A stretch of DNA of 5,694 nt. Source: Acidimicrobiia bacterium (GTDB lineage: Bacteria; Actinomycetota; Acidimicrobiia; Acidimicrobiales; Iamiaceae). The notes under the pieces are model-generated. The model searched no databases, had not been told where the DNA came from, and was given only the letters and a program-made list of their open reading frames with translations. The position numbers and the translations under genes are program-made. The DNA lies in the NCBI GenBank assembly GCA_019247975.1, contig JAFBAD010000009.1, positions 1 to 5,694 on the forward strand, in the 5' to 3' direction. This document shows positions 1-5,387 of the stretch, piece after piece. Position 1 is the stretch's first letter, and every line of letters starts with the position of its first letter.

Positions 1-2
1 AC

Positions 3-251
3 CAGGGCGAGAACGACGACGACCAGGGTGACGAGGTCGACGATCACCACGGCGACACGGGCGACCACCACGGTGACGAGGCCGACGACGACCAGGGCGA
101 GGACGCCGGCCACGATCAGGGTGACGAGGCCGACTCGCACGAGTCCGGTGACGACGGCGACCACCACGAGAGCGGGTCGACCGACGGCGAGCACCACGAC
201 GGCGGCGACCGTGGGTCGAACGGCGACGGACAGAGCGGCTCGGAGGACTGA
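3..251 (+). CDS. C-terminal tail of an Asp/His/Gly-rich protein (5'-partial)
   Basis: The frame is open from the left edge to a TGA at 249-251 and gives 82 residues with no start codon, so the gene begins outside the window. By my count the tail has 24 Asp, 9 Glu, 18 Gly and 10 His, one Arg and almost no hydrophobic residues. Four His-His pairs fall at local residues 15-16, 22-23, 54-55 and 64-65. A GDExD motif recurs at residues 9-13, 24-28 and 40-44. Such composition suggests a disordered, strongly acidic extension that could bind divalent metals; this is inference from composition only, and I do not recognise the family. The opposite strand is also open here and reads as Val/Leu/Ala-rich, so strand choice is not certain. 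I prefer + because the gene then ends cleanly on a stop 9 bases from the convergent lnt stop. In addition, the opposite reading has no early start codon and would use GCC or GCT but never GCG for Ala, unlike the neighbouring genes. Confidence 0.6.
   Translation, partial: QGENDDDQGDEVDDHHGDTGDHHGDEADDDQGEDAGHDQGDEADSHESGDDGDHHESGSTDGEHHDGGDRGSNGDGQSGSED
27..134 (+). repeat. Degenerate tandem repeat encoding GDExD units
   Basis: Three near-identical 15-base blocks coding Gly-Asp-Glu-Val/Ala-Asp begin at 27, 72 and 120. The second and third blocks are identical and the first differs by one base. Their spacings of 45 and 48 bases keep the reading frame, which fits expansion of a ~15-16 residue protein repeat. 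Between the blocks the sequence alternates His-His, Asp-Asp and Gln-Gly codons. Confidence 0.55.
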
Positions 252-255
252 GCCG
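236..255. terminator. Weak inverted repeat between convergent genes
   Basis: CGGCTC at 236-241 pairs with GAGCCG at 250-255, giving a 6-bp GC stem around an 8-base loop that includes part of the TGA stop of the left-hand gene. It lies where two convergent transcripts should end. There is no T-run on either side, so it is not a standard intrinsic terminator. It may be chance in GC-rich DNA. Confidence 0.2.
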
Positions 256-260
256 GGGGA

Positions 261-1727
261 TCAGCCCGGGTCGGCGGTCTGGCGCCCTCGTCGATCGAGG
301 AGCCACGCGACGGCCAGCAGGAGGACCGCCGTCGCGATGATTGGGCGGTCGCCGACCCGGGTGTAGATCGTCTCGCCGGAGCGCAGCGAGACCACGTGGA
401 CGCCGGTGGCCGCCTTGCTGACCGACGTGCGGCCGATGACCTTGCCGCTCGGGGTGACGAACGCGCTGAAGCCGGTCGGCGCGGCCTGCACGACCCAGCG
501 CCCGTTCTCGATGGCCCGCAACCGCGACGACGCGATCTGCTGGGTCTGCACCATGGTCCCCGTGTACGACGACCCGTTCGTCGGGTTGATCAGCATGGTG
601 CCGCCGTGGCGGGTCGCGGCCCGGCCGCGGTTCCCGAAGAAGACCTCCCACGAGATCATCACGCCCACCCGGGTGCCGGCGACGTCGAGGACCGGCGGAC
701 CGGTTCCGATGATCGCGTCCCGCTCGGTCAACGTGTCACCCGCGAACGGCTCGACCAGGGAGCGCAGCGGCACGTACTCGCCGAAGGGCACGCGGTGGAC
801 CTTCTCGTAGCGGCCGATCACCTCGCCCTTCGGGTTCCAGGCGACCGACGCGTTCGTGAACTTCGTGCGGCCCACGTCCTCGACCACGCCGGCGATCAGC
901 GTGGTCCGCAGCTGCACCGCCAGCTGCGCGAGCCGGTCGCCGAAGCGGGTCTGCTCGACCGGCCTGCGGGTGTCGACCACGTCCTCGGGCCAGACGACGA
1001 GGTCGAGGTCCTTCGGGAGGCGGAGGCTGGCGCGGTAGTGCCGGTTGAAGACCACGGTCGGGTCGGTGTCCTCGTCGTGCGTGCCCTGCGGACCACCGCC
1101 CTGGACGAAACCGACCCGGAGCGTCGCGCCGGTGCTCCTCCCGGTGGAGGCCGCCCCTGCGACCACCAGCGCGAGGACGATGGCCGCGACCGCGCCGACC
1201 ACGGCGAACCACCGACGGTCGATCAGCGCGCTGACGCAGACCGCCGCGGTGACCGTCACCCCGGCGATGAGGAGCGTGCCGCCGACGCGGGCGATCGGGC
1301 CGAGCGGACCGGCGACCTGACCGACCGCGAGGACCGACATCGGCACGCCGCCGAAGGGCCACACGCCCCGGAACGCCTCGGCCAGCACCCAGGCGGCCGG
1401 CAGCGCGAGGTGACGCCCTGCGCCGGGCGGGCACAGTGCGACCGCGATGCCGATGCCGATGGCGAAGAACGCGACCGCGATGACGTAGCCGGGCGCCGTG
1501 AGGTCCTTCAGCCAGAGCATCGAGGGGCCGAGCAGCCCGATGCCGAACCCGAGGCCGCGGAGGAAGCGCGATCGCGCCGGTCGCCGGGCGATCAGCCGGT
1601 CGACGATCACGAGCCCGGGGATCGCGAGCGGCCAGAAGCCCCACGGGGGCAGCGATCCGGCCAGCACCACGCCTCCACCGATCGAGGCCGCGGCGATCCC
1701 GATGCGGCCTCGCGGCGTCGGGCTCAT
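261..1727 (-). CDS. lnt: Apolipoprotein N-acyltransferase-like membrane protein, catalytic Cys replaced by Ser
   Basis: Predicted 488 residues, close to the usual ~500 for Lnt, which transfers an acyl chain to the N-terminal Cys of lipoproteins at the outer face of the membrane. Hydrophobic segments fill about residues 10-190, a carbon-nitrogen hydrolase (nitrilase) domain spans about 203-450, and a final membrane helix lies near 462-477, which is the Lnt layout. The catalytic Glu is E248 in VVWPED and the catalytic Lys is K309 in YEKVHRVPFGEYVP. The third position, normally Cys in a C-[YW]-E motif, reads MISWEVFF, giving S359 (TCG at 651-653), followed by the conserved E361. The only cysteines (C99, C164) are in the membrane part. 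The start is the ATG at 1727-1725 overlapping the hemY stop as ATGA. The open frame runs 205 codons further upstream, but that part is an Arg/Gly/Pro-rich shadow of hemY. No clear Shine-Dalgarno is seen, so translation is probably coupled. It could be an Lnt using Ser, an inactive paralogue or another amidase-fold acyltransferase; the family call is firm, the activity is not. Confidence 0.88.
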   Translation of the reverse strand: MSPTPRGRIGIAAASIGGGVVLAGSLPPWGFWPLAIPGLVIVDRLIARRPARSRFLRGLGFGIGLLGPSMLWLKDLTAPGYVIAVAFFAIGIGIAVALCPPGAGRHLALPAAWVLAEAFRGVWPFGGVPMSVLAVGQVAGPLGPIARVGGTLLIAGVTVTAAVCVSALIDRRWFAVVGAVAAIVLALVVAGAASTGRSTGATLRVGFVQGGGPQGTHDEDTDPTVVFNRHYRASLRLPKDLDLVVWPEDVVDTRRPVEQTRFGDRLAQLAVQLRTTLIAGVVEDVGRTKFTNASVAWNPKGEVIGRYEKVHRVPFGEYVPLRSLVEPFAGDTLTERDAIIGTGPPVLDVAGTRVGVMISWEVFFGNRGRAATRHGGTMLINPTNGSSYTGTMVQTQQIASSRLRAIENGRWVVQAAPTGFSAFVTPSGKVIGRTSVSKAATGVHVVSLRSGETIYTRVGDRPIIATAVLLLAVAWLLDRRGRQTADPG

Positions 1728-3094
1728 CGCATGGCGCGAGCGGCTGCCTCGCGACCGCTGCGGATGCACGCCGGCACGCCGACGCCGCGCAGCGCGGCAC
1801 CGGCGAGGCCCATGCGCTCGGGCAGCGCCCGCTCGATCGCGTCGACCCGCTCGAGGTGCCCGGGTGCGTACTGGGGGAACGACGACGGCCACCGGTTCAC
1901 ACGGACCTCCGACGGCGCGCCCGTCACCGCCATCGTGACCTCGAGGTCCTGCAGCAACCGCGCGGTGAGCTCGTGGTCGTCGAGCTCGAGCGCGGCCTGG
2001 TCGCCGTGACGGCCGGCCGACGCGCGCACGACCGCCGTGCCGTCGCCCCACCCCGGGCCGAGGTGCGCCCACTTGGTGCTCGACCACGAGCAGGCGGTCA
2101 GCGCGGTTCCCTCGACGCGGGGGACGAGGAAGCCGCTGCGGTCGAGCGGGCGACCGATGTGGTTGAGCGGGAACGCGAACACGACGATCGCCACCGATGT
2201 GTGCTCGACCGCGGCGAGCAACGTCGACGCCTCGGTGCCGCCCGGGACCACGCCCAGCAGCTCGGCGTTCGCTCGGGCCGCGGCCGCGAGGACGACGCCA
2301 TCGGCCTCGACGACGGTGCCGTCGCTCAGGTGCACCGTCCATCCCGTGACGCGCGGTTCGATGGCCACCACGGAGCGCCCGGTGCGCACGTCGGCCGGAC
2401 CGAGGCCGGCGCCGACCGCTTCGGCCAGCCGGCCCATGCCACCGACCGGCGAGGCGAACACCGGCGGCGGGTCGGACGATCCGCTCGACGTGCGGGCGCG
2501 GCAGGCCTCGATCAGGCTCGGGTGATCCGGGTCGCGCAGCGCGGCGTCGAGCTGGGGCACCACCGCGGCCAGGCTCAGCTCGCGGGTGTCGCCGGCGTTG
2601 ATGCCTCCGACGAGCGGGTCGACCAGCCGCTCGACCACCTCGTCGCCGAGCCGGCGGCCGATGGCGGCCGCGATCGCTTCGTCGCCGGTCAGCGGCGTCG
2701 CCGGAGCGGTGAGGTCACGGCGGGCGGCCTCCACGCCGGCGGGCGACACCAGGCCACTGTCCTCGAGCGCGTCGAGGTCGGTCGGCACGCCCATGAGCTG
2801 CGGCGGCATGGGCCGGAGAGCGTCGCGGCTCCACACGTACGCGTCACGCGCCGCCGGGTGGACGAGCTCTCCCTCGATCCCGACCTCGCGGCACAGGTCG
2901 TTCGCCCAGGGCACCCGGAGGAGGAAGGCATCGGCGCCGTCGTCGACCAAGCGGCCGGCGAACGGGCTGGTGCGGAGCTTGCCGCCCACCCGCTCGTCCT
3001 TCTCGACGAGGGTGACCGTCGCGCCCCGTCCGACCGCCTCGTGCGCCGCGGCCAGGCCGGCGATGCCGCCGCCCACCACCACGACGTGGGTCAC
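1724..3094 (-). CDS. hemY: Coproporphyrinogen III / protoporphyrinogen oxidase (HemY, CgoX)
   Basis: Predicted 456 residues, typical for bacterial HemY-type oxidases (~450-470). This FAD enzyme removes six electrons from the porphyrinogen ring using oxygen; in monoderm bacteria the substrate is coproporphyrinogen III (CgoX). The N-terminus has the Rossmann motif VVVVGGGIAGLAAA with G8, G10 and G13. It is followed by E31, which would bind the ADP ribose, and by VEKDERVGGKLRT, the usual second part of the FAD site. The middle DPLVGGINAGD and VFASPVGGMGRLAEA, and the C-terminal LRGVGVPACIRSG (435-447), are family signatures. The start is the GTG at 3094-3092, which overlaps the hemH stop as GTGA. 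A GGAG at 3105-3102 lies 7 bases upstream, so this cistron has its own ribosome binding site. It overlaps lnt by 4 bases downstream. Other FAD amine oxidases share the fold, but heme neighbours on the same transcript make HemY the best call. Confidence 0.93.
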   Translation of the reverse strand: MTHVVVVGGGIAGLAAAHEAVGRGATVTLVEKDERVGGKLRTSPFAGRLVDDGADAFLLRVPWANDLCREVGIEGELVHPAARDAYVWSRDALRPMPPQLMGVPTDLDALEDSGLVSPAGVEAARRDLTAPATPLTGDEAIAAAIGRRLGDEVVERLVDPLVGGINAGDTRELSLAAVVPQLDAALRDPDHPSLIEACRARTSSGSSDPPPVFASPVGGMGRLAEAVGAGLGPADVRTGRSVVAIEPRVTGWTVHLSDGTVVEADGVVLAAAARANAELLGVVPGGTEASTLLAAVEHTSVAIVVFAFPLNHIGRPLDRSGFLVPRVEGTALTACSWSSTKWAHLGPGWGDGTAVVRASAGRHGDQAALELDDHELTARLLQDLEVTMAVTGAPSEVRVNRWPSSFPQYAPGHLERVDAIERALPERMGLAGAALRGVGVPACIRSGREAAARAMR

Positions 3095-4005
3095 GCCGTC
3101 GCTCCGCGGTCGGCGGCCGCCAGCACCTGGTCGGCGAGCGCACCGAGCACCGTCGCGTCGTCGTTGAGGACGCGGGTGCGGGCGAACGCCTTCCCCGCAT
3201 CAGCCGCCGCGTCGGCGGCGACGATGTCGAGGTCGTAGCGGACCTCGAGGTGGTCGGCGACGAAGCCGTGCGGGCAGACGCACACGCCGGCGGTGTCGAG
3301 CCCGCGGATCAGCTCCACGACATCCGGACCGCGCCACGGCTCGGGGGTCGCGCCCGCGCTCTGCCAGCCGACGCTCCAGCCCGACTCGGGGAGCCCGCAC
3401 GCGTCCGCGACCGCGGCCGCGCCGGCGCGGAGCTGGTCCGGGTACGGGTCGTCCTGCAGGACGCGCTCGGGGAGGCTGTGCGCGGTGAAGAGGACGGTGT
3501 GGTCGTCGGGCAGGGTCGCCCGTGCGTCGGTGACCGCTCCGGCGAGGAAGGTGACGTATTCAGGGAGGAGGTGCCAGCTCTCGATCCCGATCGCCCGCGC
3601 CCCTCGTGCGGTGGCCGCATCGGCCAGCCGTCGCTGGTACTCACCGACGCTCGGCGCGGAGAAGTGCGGCGCGAGCACGAGGCCGACGATCGTCTCGAGC
3701 CCCTCGTCCACGAGCTGCGCAGCGCCGTCCTCGATGAACGGCGCGGAGTGCTTCTGGCCGAGCACGACGCGGCAACGGCCCGGCGCGCGGTCGTCGAGCG
3801 CACGCTGGAGGGTCACCCGCTGCGCCTCGGTCCGCTCGCGGAGCGGGAACGTGCCACCGATGGCCTCGTAGCGGTGCTCGAGGTCGGCGAGCTGCTCGGG
3901 CGACGGCGGCCGGCCCCGGCGGATGTCGGTGTAGTAGCGCTCGACGTCGTCGGGCGACGACGGCGTGCCGTACGCCATGACGACCACGCCCAACGGCTCG
4001 CTCAC
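3091..4005 (-). CDS. hemH: Ferrochelatase of the coproporphyrin type (HemH, CpfC)
   Basis: Predicted 304 residues, near the ~310 of Bacillus HemH. It inserts Fe2+ into the porphyrin in the cytoplasm or at the membrane surface. The N-terminus VVVMAYGTP carries Y12 at the place of the Bacillus iron-site Tyr. It is followed by YYTDIRRGR and RYEAIGG, close to the Firmicutes sequence. The catalytic His is H176 in FTAHSLPERV, and the second metal-site residue is E254 in GFVADHLEVRYD. The only cysteines are C78, C203, C242 and C244, with none near the C-terminus, so the usual C-terminal [2Fe-2S] ligands of many actinobacterial enzymes are absent. The start is the GTG at 4005-4003, overlapping the hemE stop as GTGA. 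The upstream extension to 4554 is a shadow of hemE. No strong Shine-Dalgarno is visible, so reinitiation after hemE is likely. A later ATG at codon 10 would remove a conserved strand and is rejected. Confidence 0.94.
   Translation of the reverse strand: MSEPLGVVVMAYGTPSSPDDVERYYTDIRRGRPPSPEQLADLEHRYEAIGGTFPLRERTEAQRVTLQRALDDRAPGRCRVVLGQKHSAPFIEDGAAQLVDEGLETIVGLVLAPHFSAPSVGEYQRRLADAATARGARAIGIESWHLLPEYVTFLAGAVTDARATLPDDHTVLFTAHSLPERVLQDDPYPDQLRAGAAAVADACGLPESGWSVGWQSAGATPEPWRGPDVVELIRGLDTAGVCVCPHGFVADHLEVRYDLDIVAADAAADAGKAFARTRVLNDDATVLGALADQVLAAADRGATA
3102..3105 (-). promoter_or_regulatory. Ribosome binding site of hemY
   Basis: GGAG on the - strand ends 7 bases before the GTG start at 3094, inside the last codons of hemH. 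It supports the GTG as start and is the clearest internal ribosome binding site in the operon. Confidence 0.5.
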
Positions 4006-5036
4006 GGGGCCGACGTTGCCTCGTGGACCAGCTCGACGACGCGGGTCAGGACGTCGGGGTCGGTGTCGGGGAGCACGCCGTGGCCCAGGTTGAACACGTG
4101 CCCGGGACGGCCGCCGTTGCGCCGCAGCACGTCCTGCACCTGCTCGGCCACCACCGACCACGGCGCGCCGAGGATGGCCGGGTCGAGGTTGCCCTGGACG
4201 GCGTGATCCGGACCGACCCGCCGTCGCCCCTCGTCGAGTGGCACCCGCCAGTCGATGCCGACGACGTCGGGACCGGCGTCGCGCATCAGGCCGAGGAGCT
4301 CGCCCGTGCCGACGCCGAAGTGGATGCGGGGGACGCCGAGGTCGGCCACGCCCTCGAACACCCGGCGCGAGGCCGGCAGCACGAACCGCTCGTAGTCGGG
4401 CGGCGACAGCGCGCCGGCCCACGAGTCGAACACCTGCACGGCGCTCGCGCCCGCTTCGATCTGCGAGCGCAGCGACGCGATGGCGATCGCCACGAGGCGG
4501 TCCATCAGCTCGCGCCAGAGATCCGGGTCGCCGTACATCAGCGCCTTCGTGCACGCGTAGGTGCGGGACGGTCCCCCTTCGATCAGGTAGCTCGCCACGG
4601 TGAAGGGCGCGCCGGCGAAGCCGATCAGCGGTGTCGAGCCGAGCTCGGCGACGAGGTTGCGCACGGTCTCGAGCACGTAGGGCGTGTCGGTCTCCGGCTC
4701 GAGCGGCCGGAGCCGGGCGAGGTCGTCACGCGTCCTGAAGGGCTGCTCGACGACCGGCCCGGTCCCTTGCTTCACGTCGACGCCGAAGCCGATCGCGGCA
4801 GCGGGCACGACGATGTCGGAGTAGAGGACCGCGGCGTCCACGCCGTAGCGCCGGACCGGCTGGAGGGTGATCTCCGTCGCGATGTCGGGCGTGCGGATCG
4901 CGTCCAGGATGCTGCCCTGGCCCCGGATCTTGCGGTACTCGGGCAGCGCACGGCCGGCCTGGCGCATGAACCACACCGGCACCCGGTCGACCGGTTCCTG
5001 CCGGCAGGCGCGCAAGAAGGGGCTGTCTACGGACAT
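4002..5036 (-). CDS. hemE: Uroporphyrinogen decarboxylase
   Basis: Predicted 344 residues, the normal length. This cytoplasmic enzyme removes four carboxyl groups from uroporphyrinogen III to give coproporphyrinogen III. The N-terminal signature PVWFMRQAGRALPEYR holds the substrate-binding R25 and R29. The key Asp is D74 in LYSDIVVP. Y150 in ASYLIEGG, S205 in FDSWAG and H319 in FNLGHG match the other known active-site residues, in order and with family-like spacing. The ATG at 5036-5034 places the signature at the usual distance from the N-terminus. Upstream there is only a weak AGGG 11 bases away, and the gene may have little or no leader. It is the first cistron of the hem-lnt operon and diverges from the small gene at 5063 across 26 bases. 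No key residue is missing. Confidence 0.97.
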   Translation of the reverse strand: MSVDSPFLRACRQEPVDRVPVWFMRQAGRALPEYRKIRGQGSILDAIRTPDIATEITLQPVRRYGVDAAVLYSDIVVPAAAIGFGVDVKQGTGPVVEQPFRTRDDLARLRPLEPETDTPYVLETVRNLVAELGSTPLIGFAGAPFTVASYLIEGGPSRTYACTKALMYGDPDLWRELMDRLVAIAIASLRSQIEAGASAVQVFDSWAGALSPPDYERFVLPASRRVFEGVADLGVPRIHFGVGTGELLGLMRDAGPDVVGIDWRVPLDEGRRRVGPDHAVQGNLDPAILGAPWSVVAEQVQDVLRRNGGRPGHVFNLGHGVLPDTDPDVLTRVVELVHEATSAP

Positions 5037-5044
5037 CGGGCCAA

Positions 5045-5054
5045 ACCCTACGGT
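5045..5054. promoter_or_regulatory. Candidate shared -10 element for divergent transcription
   Basis: The 10-base ACCCTACGGT is an imperfect palindrome with 8 of 10 positions symmetric. It reads TAGGGT on the - strand (5050-5045) and TACGGT on the + strand (5049-5054), both fitting the actinobacterial TAnnnT -10 pattern. On each side exactly 8 bases separate the hexamer from the start codon, so transcripts would be leaderless or nearly so. I found no convincing -35 on either strand. The same bases could instead serve as Shine-Dalgarno for the + gene (GGTGAG, 5052-5057). Confidence 0.35.
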
Positions 5055-5062
5055 GAGCCGAC

Positions 5063-5326
5063 GTGCGGCGATCCATCGACGACCACCCGTTCGACCCCTC
5101 CGAGGATCCGACCGTCGCCGAGGACCCGGACCTGACCCCCGTGTCGTGGGCGGTGGCGATCAGCGACGACTACGACGACGGCGAGGCCCGTGTGGTCCTC
5201 ACGGTCGAGGAGATCGGCCGGGCCGGGGCCGGTCTGGTGGCCCATCTGACGCCGCAGATCGCCCGCCGGCTGCGGATCGCGCTGCGAGACGGCCTGCGGG
5301 AGGTGGGCGCCGATCCAGGGCCCTAG
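5063..5326 (+). CDS. Small acidic protein of unknown function
   Basis: Predicted 87 residues from the GTG at 5063 to a TAG at 5324-5326. I do not recognise the family. Residues 1-40 are rich in Asp, Glu and Pro and look disordered. Residues 42-58 (ARVVLTVEE, then GRAGAGLVA) look like strand segments, and 62-82 (LTPQIARRLRIALRDGLRE) should form an amphipathic helix. There is no signal peptide or membrane segment, so it is probably cytoplasmic. The start is supported by GGTGAG at 5052-5057 with 5 bases of spacing, though those bases overlap a possible -10 element. It points away from hemE and lies 61 bases before the HelD-family gene on the same strand. Codon use and third-position GC match its neighbours, which argues that it is real. 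Confidence 0.72.
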   Translation: MRRSIDDHPFDPSEDPTVAEDPDLTPVSWAVAISDDYDDGEARVVLTVEEIGRAGAGLVAHLTPQIARRLRIALRDGLREVGADPGP

Positions 5327-5329
5327 ACT
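5324..5329 (+). promoter_or_regulatory. Candidate -10 box upstream of the HelD-family gene
   Basis: TAGACT overlaps the stop codon of the small gene and fits TAnnnT. It would start RNA near 5336, leaving a leader of roughly 50 bases before the TTG start. No matching -35 lies at 16-18 bases upstream, so the call rests on one short, locally AT-richer motif. Confidence 0.3.
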
Positions 5330-5375
5330 TGTCAATCCCCCGGAAGGGAACGGCCAGGGGGACGGCGCGGGGAAC

Positions 5376-5380
5376 GAGGA
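5376..5380 (+). promoter_or_regulatory. Ribosome binding site deciding a TTG start
   Basis: GAGGA ends 7 bases before the TTG at 5388. There is no ATG or GTG in this frame between the preceding gene and codon 34, and the conserved N-terminal helix lies upstream of that ATG. The site therefore fixes TTG as start. Confidence 0.65.
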
Positions 5381-5387
5381 ACGCCAA

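Noticed and set aside
28..366. Thr/Arg-rich + strand open frame of 112 codons across the left end
   Set aside because: It is an out-of-frame reading of the D/H/G repeat and continues across the end of lnt. Its Thr/Arg monotony comes from ACG, ACC and CGA triplets of the shifted repeat.
396..2009. Long + strand open frame of 537 codons opposite lnt and hemY
   Set aside because: It is rich in Arg, Asp, Gly and Ala without motifs. It is the expected complement of GC-biased codons of genes whose conserved active sites are on the - strand.
1728..2342. N-terminal extension of 205 residues on the lnt frame, as if lnt began inside hemY
   Set aside because: The extension is Arg/Gly/Pro-rich without recognisable domains, lies wholly over hemY codons, and the ATG at 1727 gives a normal Lnt length and an ATGA overlap.
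1856..3238. Long + strand open frame of 460 codons opposite hemY and hemH
   Set aside because: It has the same shadow composition and no plausible fold, whereas the - strand encodes clear HemY and HemH motifs.
4006..4554. N-terminal extension of the hemH frame over hemE
   Set aside because: It is an Arg/Ala-rich shadow of hemE. Ferrochelatase homology begins at the GTG at 4005.
4023..5135. Long + strand open frame of 370 codons opposite hemE
   Set aside because: It mirrors hemE codons and runs across the divergent gap into the small gene in a different frame, with no motif of its own.
5330..5335. TTGACA on the - strand, a perfect -35 hexamer
   Set aside because: No -10-like sequence lies 16-18 bases downstream on that strand, and the nearest - strand start (hemE) is about 300 bases away inside another gene's span.
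5337..5361. CCCCC and GGGGG blocks that could form a hairpin before the HelD gene
   Set aside because: A 5-bp stem with a 15-base loop and no T-run is weak and expected by chance in this GC-rich sequence.
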